A stretch of 64,000 nt of DNA from contig NW_025955102.1 of assembly GCF_022376445.1 (NCBI RefSeq), positions 1 through 64,000 of the forward strand, written 5' to 3'. The notes below the pieces were generated by a model. That model was not told the origin of the DNA and searched no databases. It worked only from the letters and a program-made list of their open reading frames with translations. The position numbers and the translations under genes were made by a program. Source of the stretch: Fomitopsis serialis. Taxonomy: Eukaryota > Basidiomycota > Agaricomycetes > Polyporales > Fomitopsidaceae. Each line of letters begins with the position of its first letter. Positions within the stretch are counted from its first letter, which is position 1. This document shows, in pieces, positions 33,877 to 45,600 of this stretch.

Positions 33877-36800
33877 ATGTCCTCTCTCCCCAGATCTCTT
33901 GCCGCCGCCTTTCTCGACGATCAGCGCAATGCACGCCCCTCCTCGGCTCCCCCAGATCCTGAAAGAGTCCCCCCCCACCCCGCATCCTCTCTCGCAGACC
34001 TGGACGACTCCCGCATCACTCCTCCTCCTCACAGACCCAGCAGCGAGGCTCCTGGTCGCCTGGACATGGGAATCCCACCAATTGGAGCACCCATCGACCT
34101 AATGTCTCAGCTCCAACGCTCCGAGCCGTCTGTCGTAAAGACACGGACGGGCAGTGTGCTCTCTCGGGGATTTATTCTGAAGACAGACTATTGGCCCTCA
34201 GGTACGTACAACGCTGTCTAATACACCGCCAAAAGTATCTGATATGCCAATGGACCATAGGCCGTGCACTCGATCTCGGTCTGACCGTGCACGGTGCACC
34301 AAATTTCCGTGCACCGAGGAATAGCAACCTCAATGTGTTCGGCGTCGCACAACCTCGGACTCAAGGCCTTCGTGGCATCCTTTCGGTCCTGCGGTGCCGC
34401 CCAAACGCGACCAAGCCAACGCATGTTATATGGTTTTCCACCAGGGAAGAACCAGTAGGTGAGTCGAGTCAAGCAGAGGAGCTCTATCGTGCTGGGCAAT
34501 TGTCATCGCCGAGTTTGTGTACTATTTCTATAGGCGTAAGCAGTCGAACAGCTCCGCATCCGTCTGTGACGGATGTCCGGTGCAATTGCGTCGCTCGATT
34601 GGGCCATCATGCACTACAGTACACTATATCATAATGCTTCAGGTCAGTATACACTCACCGTGACACGGTGTATCTGGTGCAATTTTTCACTTCTGACATT
34701 ACCCGATTTATGTAAGACGACGTCGCGTGTGTTATGTCCTGATGCATTATGAGCTAGTGTACTGTAGTCAGAGTTCTGGCACAGAGGCATCTGTCTATAC
34801 CTTTCCGACTATCAAATTACACCGATGTCAAAATCACTGGATCCAGAGTCAACGCGGAAACGTGGCTCGAACAAACGCAGGTCAAGTGTACCCGATCCAT
34901 TTCTTTTCTCAGTATGTAGTTGTGGTGACCATTGACTCACAATTGACTTCGAAGTATATGTGTCTGGTCGCCCATTCGTCCTCCGAGACGCATCCGAGCC
35001 ACGGCGGACGCTGAAGCTCTCTGATCGTGCCGAGAACTTAGAAGCGATCGAGGAGCGGCTGAAGCCGACATCCTTGTCGAGGCAAGCAAGTGAGCTTCTA
35101 TTTATTCACCGTCGAGAGCATAGAGTCTATCCAGCGTTCCAGGTACGGAGGCCTGATTCTGACGCATAATGAGATTGGTGAGTTATACGCTTATGCACGA
35201 CTGGTTCCCGGTCACTGAGGCTGTGTAGCATCCGATGCTGGCGAGGGTGCGATCGTCCCAACATGGACCGCGGTGGATGGCGCGAATGTGCGTACGATGC
35301 GCGAGCTGATGGAGAACATGCGCAAGGACGGCTGGAATGTCGAGGTGAGCCGATTTTTGCGAGGCTCAGCAGTAAGAAATAAACGTGAGATTGCGTTGGT
35401 AGTATCATAGGTATGTTCGCGAAGGATGGCGTCGTATAATCAACTCACAAGTTCCAGAATTCCTATCTCGCCGGAGCGACCCATTGAGGTATACATACTC
35501 CCTCACATCCTCACATATTCTTGTCTCACCCAGGATTCAGGACAACTATCTCGACGCCTACCTCCATGTGATCAGGCGAACAGACCCGGCCACCACCGCG
35601 CTCGTGTTCAACTGTGGCATGGGCGCCGTGCGCACCACGTTCGCGATGGTCGCGGCGTGCATAATCCGCAGGAAGCAGCTCATCATGCGCGGGTTGGACG
35701 ACCCGTACGTGAACAAGGCCGTAGTGCCAAAGCCGCTGGTAGTCTCGGTGGGTTGGGTATCTCGCTCTGGTTCGGACTGGAAAGCTGATCGTGTGGGATG
35801 CCAGTCGACGGGAAGCCAGGTACTGGATGTGCCTCCTTTGGTCGAGCGGCTTGTTGACGAATCTTTGTGTGACCCAGCCGTCGAGCATGAAGCTCCAGCA
35901 AGCCCTCGAGCAAGCGAGTATGCAGCAAGACCTCAACCGCTCCCTCCTCCGGATCACATCCATCCTGCAGCAATGTCCGCTCCTGCCCTCTTCGTCTAGT
36001 CATCCGCATGACACGCTAACACGCTCGCACAGGCCTGGAAACGAAGAACTCGCAGACCGCAACCGAGCTCCTGCTCACGCAGCCGACGCTCCTCGAGAGC
36101 CTGCGCAAGGCGCACATGGGCAACTACGGCATCGTCCTGAGCCTGCTCGGCTGCCTCGACCACGGGCTCAAGTCGAAGAAGCTGGCGGACCGCGTCATCG
36201 ATTCTTGTGGGTCCCCGGTTGGGTTTATTCGGCGGGCGCGGCTAACGCGGGGATGGACAGGCGACCAGGTGACGAACCTCCGCGAGGACGTCTTCACGCA
36301 CCGCGTGCGATACTCGCTGACGACGACGATGGACGAGACGCAGAGGGAGATCGTCCTCACGAAGGCGGTCCGGTCGCTGGAGAAGTAGTGAGTCCCGCGT
36401 CTTGCGTTGTCGAGAGACTGGTGTTCACCCAGAGACTAGCTTCTTCATCATCGCGTTTGCGGAGTATGTGGACCAGAGCGACTCCTCTCAGAGCTTTTCG
36501 TCGTGGCTCAAGGTAAGTAGACACATTCGGGATTTGGTCGTGTTGTGAAATGGCGCTCACCTTTCTCTTAGGCGAGGACGGAAATATGGAAGTGCGTGTT
36601 GAGCTCGTTTGTTGCTGTGCAGTGAGCTGAGACTACACATAGCCAAGTCATGTTCCTGAGGAAGTCGTATGGCTCTCGCCTGAACGTGTTCGCTCCTATC
36701 AATGACCTGTCCAATCTGTCCAAGACGGGCTCTCAAGAACGGGCGTTGGTTCCCGGTCAGAAGAACGATGTCGCGATCGCAGGTGGACAGATTCTGGGAG

Positions 36801-39800
36801 ATGAATACTCAGACCATGTCGTCAGGGTGCGTGTAGGATCTTGTATCGTTATCGTGCATGTCCTGACGCTCGAGTAGAACCGCAGTGGGATCATACTACG
36901 CGAAGGGTACGTCTCATCCGGAGGTTGTGTGATCCGGCGCGACTGACCTCACAATTTCCCGGCAGGACCCTCCTCAAGTCGGACCAGTGGCTCAGCGAAT
37001 CTCACGAGATGGCGGACGGCGTCCGGGGTGCTATCAACTTCCGCAACATCCCGAACACGAACATCTATGCGCTCGGTCAGCCGACGCTCGAGGCGGTGGA
37101 CGAGGTCGTGAATCGCGTGCGCGGCGCACATCCGGAGGCGAACCGGATACTGTGGATCACACTGAGGGAGGAGCCGATCGTGTACATTAACGGCGCGCCG
37201 TATTGCTTGCGGCGGGAGAGGTTCACGTTGCGGAACATGAAGGGTGCGTGGGCCACTTTGTTCTCAATACTGTGGATCGGCTGATTTGTATCGACAGACT
37301 ATGGTGGCATCTCGTCCTCGCGTCTGGAGGTTCTCGAGGAGCGACTGCGAGACGACGTCATCGCTGAGCTGAACGCCTTCGGAGGTCGACTGCTTCTGCA
37401 CACCGAGACACCTGACGGTTCGGTCATCCCAGTATGGGAAGAAGTCGAGAGCCAGAATGTCTCTGTGCCGAAGGACATCATGGCCACCCGGAAACATATC
37501 GACGACTGCGCGGAGCTCGCTTATGCGCGCATCCCGATCACCGCTGAACGACCACCGGACTTCACCGACCTCAGTGAACTGATCGACGTCATGGTGCGCA
37601 ACAGTGCGTCGAGGGCGCCCATTGTCGTCAATTGCCAGCTGGGACGCGGTCGGAGCACTATGACAGCGGTACGCTAGTTGTTGGCCGCCCGCGCTGCGCG
37701 ATCTCATCTGATCGCTCATCCTTTAGGTCATTCTGCTGCTGATCCAGCAGTGGCTAGAGAAGGCAGCAGAACAGCATGCTTCTCAGTCGCCCCGCAAGCC
37801 CACACGATCTCTCCCTTCGGCGGTGTCTGTCCCGCCGGCTGATGGTGTCTTAGATCAACACTGTGTCCGCCAGTCCTACCAAGTGATCAATAGTACGTCG
37901 ATCTCCCGCATCCTGACTGACCGCGCTGACCATTGCGTAGATCTTCTCCGGGTCGTGCGCCGAGGCCCCGCTGTCAAGAACACTGTGGACGACGCCATTG
38001 ATCAGTGTGCTGAAGTGATCAACTTGCGGGAGTCCATTGAAGAGGCGAGATCACGGGCAGAGCAGGCCACGGACGAGCGACAGAGGAGACTACATGCTCA
38101 TAAAGGTCTGCATCCGCTGCCAGCCTCAACCTGTTGTCTGCTCACTATGTCGACGGCTTCTTATAGGGCTCCAAAACCTACGACGGTACTTCGAGCTCAT
38201 GGTCTTCCAGTCCTACCTACAGTCTATTGAGCCAGACACCATGCAGAACTTCGAGACCTTCGAGACCTTCGTCGAGAATCGCCCTGGTACGCTAACTTCC
38301 GTCGTCGGCGGACATACAGGCTGAAAGTCAGTCTAGTCATCAAGACGTTTGAGAAGGAGTTAGTGTCGGACAGCATGAGCACACTGAAGCCGCTTGAGCG
38401 TGTGGACGCTGCCGAAGGTCTTGCACTCCCTGACGAAGTACAAAGGATCGTAGCCAACCGAACGGGGAGCATCCTGTCGGCTTCCACTATCCTCAAGAGC
38501 GACTTCTTCTCTAACTTGCAGAAGATGAGTCTTCCGGAGTACGTTTCACTTACTGTGTGGGGGATCATGAATAGCTGACTTGGGCTTGGGTAGACGCATC
38601 GAAGGGGCGCCTAACTTCCGAAGGGTCCCCCTTACGCTACGCCTTGTGCCATCGGGATCGACATCACCAACTGATAAGACTGACTTTGCCGTCAATACCT
38701 CAGCAGATCATAGATGGGTATGTGGATGGTGAGTCGATGTTTCCAACTGCCATGTGCTATCGACTCAGCGGCTCGTCCAGTGGAATGCCCACCTTGCAGG
38801 GGTAAGTCAAGCAGCTCGTCGTGCTCGGGACCCCGCTCATCTCGATGCAGCTTGAGGAACGCACTGATTCGCGTGAATGCGGGGCCAGGCGGCAGTAACT
38901 CGGTGTACTGGACTTCGTTGCGCGAGGTGAATATCTCAGACCGTCTTGTGTCAGCTACGCTTACCACTTGCATCTGACGTCAGGAACCGGTAATCTACGT
39001 AGCTGGCAGACCGCACGTATTACGACTAGTCGACAAACCATTAGAGAACGTCGAGTAAGACTCATGGGGAGGAGTGTCGTTCCCTAATCACAGCTGAACC
39101 TACCTTCAGGGCTACGGGCGTAACAACTGTCATGGTGGAAGCTATGGAAGAGAACCTCAAGCGGGATGTCATACGGGAGGTACGAGCGGGCGATGGTCGC
39201 ATTTTACTGCACGATGAGGTCGAGGAAAGGCCGGGTGTATTCTCCATCATCCCGATCTGGGAAGATGTCACTGAAGACGATATCATGACGCCACGAGATG
39301 TTTACGACATGGTTGTGAAGGAAGGTTACAAGGTCGGTTCATAGGCTCTGCTGTGAATGTGACCATGTGCTAACTGATCTCGCAGGTCAACTACGATCGA
39401 GTCGCAGTGGTACGGCGCATTAGCCTCCATGGTGGAACTATCTGACCCTTTCTTCTGATCTGCTAGACGGACGAGCAAGCACCTCTTCCCGCTGCCTTGG
39501 CCCAACTCCTCGAGCGAGTCCGCGCCGGACTTGAGGCTGGCGAAGCGGCAGACTTCATCTTCAACTGTCAAATGGGTCGTGGTCGGACCACCACGGGCAT
39601 GGTCACAGCTTCTCTCATCGCGACGACTACACGATGGGTCCATGATCTTGAAAACGTGATGCTAGAGTCTCGTGGAGATGATGAGGGTGATGATCGCGAG
39701 GTGCACTATGACTCTATTGATGGTCCTTCAGAAGAGGAGGCATGCCTACAAGGTGAGGTGTCTCCGTAGCAACTGACAGACAGAACTCACACGCACCATA

Positions 39801-40267
39801 CTATAGGGGAGTACAAGACCATCCTTCAGCTTGTCAGCGTGCTCTCCCATGGGAAGATGGCCAAACGACTCACGGACCGCGCTATCGACTTGATGCAAGA
39901 CGTGCAGAATCTACGAAAAGCAATTTACGAGTACGACGATAGCAACATCTCTAAGTATCATGTTCCCATTCGCTGATTCTCTGCTAGCTACAAACTGAAA
40001 GTCAACGCCTGTGAGAAGGGAAGCAGCAAGCAACGCAAACTAATGGACATTGGCATCAACTACTTGTATGTCCCGATCGGTCTTCCTCGCGCCTTACATT
40101 CAATTTATGCGTGACACAGGTATCGATATGGAGCCTTGATTGTATTCGCCAACTATCTCATTGAAATGAAGGAAGGAGGTGAAAGCGGACCCCAGACGAC
40201 TTTCCCTGACTGGCTCAAGGAAAGACGCGAGATCACCATGCTCTTGAGTCGTAGATCACTGGACTGA
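33877..40267 (+). CDS. Paladin-like protein with three PTP-type (phytase-like) domains
   Basis: A large gene with many 45-70 nt introns, start MSSLPRSLAAAFLDDQRNAR, end EITMLLSRRSLD. Three similar modules follow one another. Each opens with a phrase like GxxLxxxTxLKSDxW (FILKTDYWPSG, TLLKSDQWLSES, STILKSDFFSNLQKM), then GAPNFR/GAINFR, then a TLREEP-like strand, then a CX5R loop: FNCGMGAVRTTFAMVAA (35603 on), VVNCQLGRGRSTMTA (37622 on), FNCQMGRGRTTTGMVTA (39563 on). Each loop keeps the catalytic Cys and Arg of tyrosine-phosphatase-fold inositol phosphatases (PTP-like phytase, paladin). The likely substrate is an inositol phosphate or phosphoprotein; not provable here. One frame break lies at 35062-35066 (ERLK to DILVEASK needs one base). 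One intron, 34459-34954, is 496 nt, far longer than the others. Confidence 0.85.
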
Positions 40268-40599
40268 CGGACACTTCGACGTCCTGCACCTGTTCGTGTA
40301 CAGTAACATGATAATGCTGTATCCTGGTCGTTGTGTAGAGGCATTATAATAATATACAAGGGCCTAGGTAATGGAGGGAGCCAGGCTGAGTCGCTTCGGA
40401 GCGCCAGACTGTAATTAAACTTCGAGCGCCCGTTATGGTGACGATGTCCGCCCAGAAAGGCAACTCAGACCACTAGAAATCATGGACGTCACAGTAGTCG
40501 TCCAACGTTCGACCACCAAGTCTGACTGGCACTTAGGCTGTAGTAGCATAAGCACTACACGGGGATTCTGAAGTCAGCAACGTCCTTGACCTTCACATC

Positions 40600-41454
40600 A
40601 TGTCGATGTCACGGTGAGTCTCGCCTCTTTCAAACCTCGCAAGATGTTCACAAAATGTCCTATAATTCAGGTCTCAGCTGCTTCAGCTGGCCATTCCTCT
40701 GGTACATACGTACGGCTTCACTCGTGCAGCTCTCAGCCACTCGGTTTTTCGACTTCCGAAGCCTCATTCAGAGCAGCTATCCGATTCTGCCGTGACAGCA
40801 CTGTTCGGTGAGGACCATGATGCGCGCAAGACCCTCATCACCGCATGGCTCGAGAACGCTCGTTATCAGATGAAGGGGGCACCTTCGCCGACAATCAGAG
40901 ATGTGCTTGCTCAGAGGCTGAAGCTGAACGAGCCGGTTTTGCAATTTCTTCCGGAGGTATGTAGGATTGGTCTTCATGCTTCTAGCTCAGCACGACGAAT
41001 GGTCCCTTGACAGGCTCTGGCATTGATGGCGTCCCCGACGAGTGGCCTGCCGCCTTTGGACCCTGTTCCTGCGTTGAAGCACACTGGAAGTGTCGCAGAC
41101 GAGGCTTGTACATTGTAGGCGAGCACACCATCGGTGTATGTGCATCTCTTCTCGGACCGTGCATCACTTGACGCACTTCAAAGCTCGCTTGGTACGGTCG
41201 GCGAGCTACCCTTGCTGCTGTCTATGCCGCCGCAGGTCAGGCCGTTGCATTGTATTACTGTTTGCTCTTGCTGACGATTCACACAACGAACAGAACTACA
41301 CCAGCTGAACTCGCCCAGCACAGCATACGATTTCCTGGGTAATCTGCTTAACTCGTCTGCGAAGGTTGAATCTGCCCTCACGGACGCGGGGGTATTTGCT
41401 CAATATATTGGGCGGAGCTGGGCTGGTATCATCAAAAGCAGAGGCATGATTTGA
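40600..41454 (+). CDS. COQ9: COQ9, ubiquinone biosynthesis lipid-binding protein
   Basis: Five exons (40600-40613, 40671-40956, 41014-41135, 41184-41235, 41294-41454) give about 211 residues. Diagnostic phrases are LQLAIPLVHTYGFTRAALS, VTALFGEDHDARKTLITAW, LKLNEPVLQFLPEALALM, LAWYGRRATLAAVYAAAEL, STAYDFLGNLLNSSAKVES and the end IGRSWAGIIKSRGMI. COQ9 works in the mitochondrial coenzyme Q complex, presenting precursors to COQ7. The first exon is only 14 nt and no mitochondrial presequence is visible, so an upstream start is possible. The frame breaks at 41115-41117 (DEACTL to VGEHTIG); one added G restores it, as expected for a sequence error. It lies about 330 bp downstream of the paladin-like gene. 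Confidence 0.92.
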
Positions 41455-42608
41455 TGTCTTGACACGAGCCACACTTGAGATCGCATGCAAAGGAGTAGAA
41501 TCGGAAGGAACTGGCTTCAATGTGTGCGGGCGCAGCTCGTCGTGTCGCAGCTCTGTATGGCATCTTGTCCTCGATACGTTATCCTCACACTGCTCGATTT
41601 TGTATGCCACTAATCCAGCTCAAGTTGACTAATCAGGGACGTTAGAAGGCGTGGTGGTTCGAACGCCTTGGGAGAGACGGTGGTTATGCGGAGTAAGGAA
41701 TCCGTGTGTCAATGAAGGGCCGATGCCCGACCTGACGATGGAAGATTGGTCATAAGGTAGCCGCAGAGACCGACACACTGTAATCTTCGCCACTCCACTA
41801 CATTTTTGACAACCGCGAGCTCACGTCCGCCGCGGAGGTGAAGATTGGCTCCGACTGGGTTGACTAGGAGCACCTCAAGTCCGTGAAGGTCACAAACCAG
41901 AAGGCAGCGGTTATCTGCCAGTCGATCGAGGACTGGTGCGCGGACTTCGTGGGCGTCGACAACCCCTTCTTAGCCGATCGCATGCCCGGAAACGGAGCGA
42001 CGACGTGGAGGCACAACTGGTGAACGTGGGACCCATATGCGCATGAAGTGCTTGACCTCCCATGATGAGTCTACTGTCACAGTTTGGTTGCGGGGGCATT
42101 GACGGCGAGGCGCGTTGGGTTGAGTTGGTGGATCGACATTGCACATACCTTGTATTGAATGTCGCAATAAATAAAGCTTCGCGGACGATCTGATGAGTTT
42201 GAGACGCCATCTTCAAACGCAAGCCTCAAAAACTGACTCAGTAATGTATCTATTGGGCGTGATATAAGGAGAAACGTAAGGCATACTGTCGTGGATTGGA
42301 GCGTCTAACAAGACGACGGCAGTTGTCCGTCTGGGCGCGGAAAGATGCAACGAGTACCAAAACGATGAAATGTGAATGAGCAGAAGTCGGAGCCGTCGAT
42401 GTCTCTTGGCAGCCGTGATGAATAAGGCTAGGGATGCGAATGTGTTTATGTCAACGGATTGCGGGTATGGTACGTGCGCGGGGGCGGATGGGTCATGCGA
42501 TGCATCAACAAGAGAGGACTAGAGAGGTGTAGGGTAGCGTTATGTCGCGAAGGCTGAGCATCGGTACAATATCGTGCATGGGCGGGTCGTGATCATGAGA
42601 CGGCGGAA
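41455..42608. other. Convergent spacer with a pseudogene fragment
   Basis: This lies between the COQ9 stop and the Ca2+-ATPase stop. Apart from the NmrA-like fragment at 41797-42030, I see only non-coding DNA. Confidence 0.5.
41797..42030 (+). pseudogene. NmrA-like C-terminal fragment
   Basis: The plus-strand frame reads HYIFDNRELTSAAEVKIGSD, then an in-frame TAG, EHLKSVKVTNQKAAVICQSI, EDWCADFVGVDNPFLADRM and GNGATTWRHNW before another stop. This matches the NmrA-like gene at 30482-31752 over its third quarter (there RYTFDNRELTSAQDLQIATD, YQSYDDWCKN, GDGSTTWRQNF). There is no Rossmann N-terminus and no ORF around it. It is a clear relic of a second NmrA-like gene, not a recent copy, since many residues differ. 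Confidence 0.8.
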
Positions 42609-45600
42609 TTAACAGGGACTAGATTCATTTCCCCATCGTTGACGGGTGGGATCGTCTGGCTTCGTGTCTGGATGTACTTGGATTCGTCCCTCCCACAGCG
42701 CAGCTGAAGACTTCGAGGGGTCAAACTGAGCGGGGTCGGCAAGCCCGTTCGGGCTCAACGGTGCCCGCCCGATGGATGACGCAATCAACGTCGGAACCAT
42801 GGTCATAATAGAGGGCCTAAAACCGTGGTCAGTAACATCGCCGATAAGTATACCAAAGGAGAGAACGTACAAGCCGAGCTCAGTCTCAGGGAGCGGGCGG
42901 GCCTTGCGGCTCCTGTCCACATAAGACGACGCACGCATACGACCACCGCGAATGTGAGCAAACGTGTTCAGGTTATCCCTCACGAGTTCAATCGCGGTGT
43001 TCCAGTCGCCATCTGTACGCGTCGTCGGAAGAACGGCAGGGGTCGACATAATGTGCAGCGTCTTCAGCAGTCGTTCAACTGGCGCGTTGGGAATATAACG
43101 AATAAGGGCACCCAGAGGGATAGAGACGAGGCCTAGAGCCAGACTGATACCCCACTCAGCGCCGCCGATTCGCGTAACGCTGAATGCGGCACCGCCGACG
43201 AACACGATGAGGATTTGAACGCCGATTTCTGGTAACGAGGCAATCAGCGGCAAGTCATCAAGCGCAGATGGTGTACTGACCGATGAGCGTGATGCCAATG
43301 AAGTAGTAGTTCCGCGTAATGCCCTCGAAGATATTCAGGTGATTGTCCAATCGCCGGCAGTTCACCGAGTTCGCGATTTGCGCGAACACAAAGATATTGA
43401 AGACTGTGGTCTGCGCGACCGTCGAGCTGTATTGCGGATCAAACGCCAGAATACTGCTGCCCAAGAAATGGAACACGAGAATGATAATGATCTGGTAGAC
43501 AGATTGGCCGATGATCTGCTTGTACATGTCGACAGAGAAGAGCGGCGAGGTCTTCTTGTCCGGCTTGCGATCTAGGAGTTCAGGAGAAGCGGGGTCCGTC
43601 GCCAGAGCAAGCGCAGCAAACGTGTCCATGATGATGTTGATCCAAAGCAGTTGCACCGCTGAGAGCACAGACGACTCCGACGCCGATGCCACCGCCGTAA
43701 CGAACGTCACCATAACCGCCGTGATGTTCGTCGAGATCTGGAACTGCAAGAACTTGCGCACTGCGTCGTTCACGCACCGACCCCACATGATCGCCTTCAC
43801 GATTGACGCGAAGTTGTCGTCCATCAGGATAATGTCGGACGCCTCTTTCGCGACTTCCGTGCCAGCAATACCCATGGAGAAGCCAACGTCCGCAGTCTTG
43901 AGGGCAGGGCCGTCGTTCGTACCGTCGCCAGTGACGCCCACAATCTCACCGAGCTCACGGAGCTTTTCCACGAGCAGCTTCTTGTCCTCGGGAGACGACC
44001 GTGCAAGTACCTGTAACCGAGGGATGGCCTCCAAGAGTTCGTGGTCGCTCAGTTTCCGGAAGACAGGGCCCTCCATAATCAGGCCGCCTTCGGTGAAGAT
44101 GCCACACTGCAGCGCGATTGAGCGCGCCGTGAGAACGTTGTCACCCGTGCACATCTTGACAGTCACGCCGGCCTTGAAGCAGTCCGCGACAGCATCCCGA
44201 ACACCCTCTCTGAGAGGGTCCTCGATACCCGTGATGGCGATGAGAGTCAACTCTTGCGCTAAGTCTTCGTACTCGACCTAGGGGTACATAGGTGTCAGCA
44301 ACTCAGGACGAAACCAGGCGTAGTGCACGTACCTCGTCCTCCGCAGTGTACGACGCACCTGCAGGTGGCCAGGACTCAAAGTCACGATAGCACAGCGCGA
44401 TCGCTCTCAACATCTGGTTCGCATAGAAGATGATCGTCCTTGACACGTTGTCCCGCGCCAAGTCGTCCATCTCCCTCGTGTCGACGCCAGTCGACTCGCT
44501 GTCCTCCTCAGCCCGCATCACGCTCACGAAGCTCGTGCACTTCCGCGCGAGGATCTCGCTCGCGCCCTTGAGGTACACGCGATACCTGCCGTCCGCCAAC
44601 TTCACGACGACGCCCATCGCCTTGCGCGAGCTCGAGAACGGGAGCATCTGCACGATGTTCGCGGCCTCGCGCGTCTTCTTGTAGTCCGCCCAGCCGAGCT
44701 CCTTCGCGAACTTCAGCAGCGCAGTCTCCGTCTTGCTCCCGACGAACACGAGCTCCTCCGTCTCCGGATCCACGTCCTCAAACGCCGTCGAGTTAATCGC
44801 GATCGCATCATTAAACAGCTCACGCAGCGCCGGGTGCAGAAACTTGTTCATCTCGCTCTGATCGATCGAGAAGTCCTGGGAGTGTTTCCGCTTGCCGTTC
44901 GTCGGACGCGAGGTGCCTTGAAGGACGTCTTCCGCCTGCCTGTCCTGGGTCTGCTGATCGCCCTCGGCGTTCGTGCGAGACCTGTTGTCCGGGAGATTGC
45001 GCACGAACTTGCAATGGATCCCGATGGTGCCGGCGACGATGGTCATGCTGTTCTGGGTGAGCGTGCCAGTCTTGTCGGTGCAGACCACACTGGCGTTCGC
45101 CATCGTCTCACAAGAGCCGAGCACGCGAACGAGCAGGTTCTCCTTCGTCATCCGCTTCGTGGCGAACGCAAGCGCGAGCGTCACCGCGAGCGGCAACCCT
45201 GCACATGGCCTCACTCAACTTCCATGGCTCGGATGTCTGCGGAGAACGCACCTTCAGGGACGGCCACGACAATCACTGTCACGGAGATGATCAAGATGTT
45301 GACGAACTGGATGCCCTTCTGGTTCGCCGTGCGCACAGGGTCGTTCGTGCCCAGCTGCACGAAGAACCGGATCATGAGGGCGATGAACAGCGCGAGCCCC
45401 GCGATGCTGCCCGCCTTCGCGATCAACTCCGCGAGGTCGTTGAGCTTGAGCTGGAGGGGCGTGTCCTCCGTGTCACCGCGGAGCGCTACAGAAGGAGCAC
45501 AAAAATAGGTCAGCGGTATGTCACCACGTGGGCGCGTGTTGATCGAAGCGCGCAGGATGGGGCGGGGGGATATAGGGTGCAAACGAGCGTACGAGCGGAC

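Noticed and set aside
41655..41675. GGTTCGAAC-containing stretch resembling a tRNA T-loop
   Set aside because: No matching acceptor, D or anticodon stems could be drawn around it; it is a short inverted repeat only.
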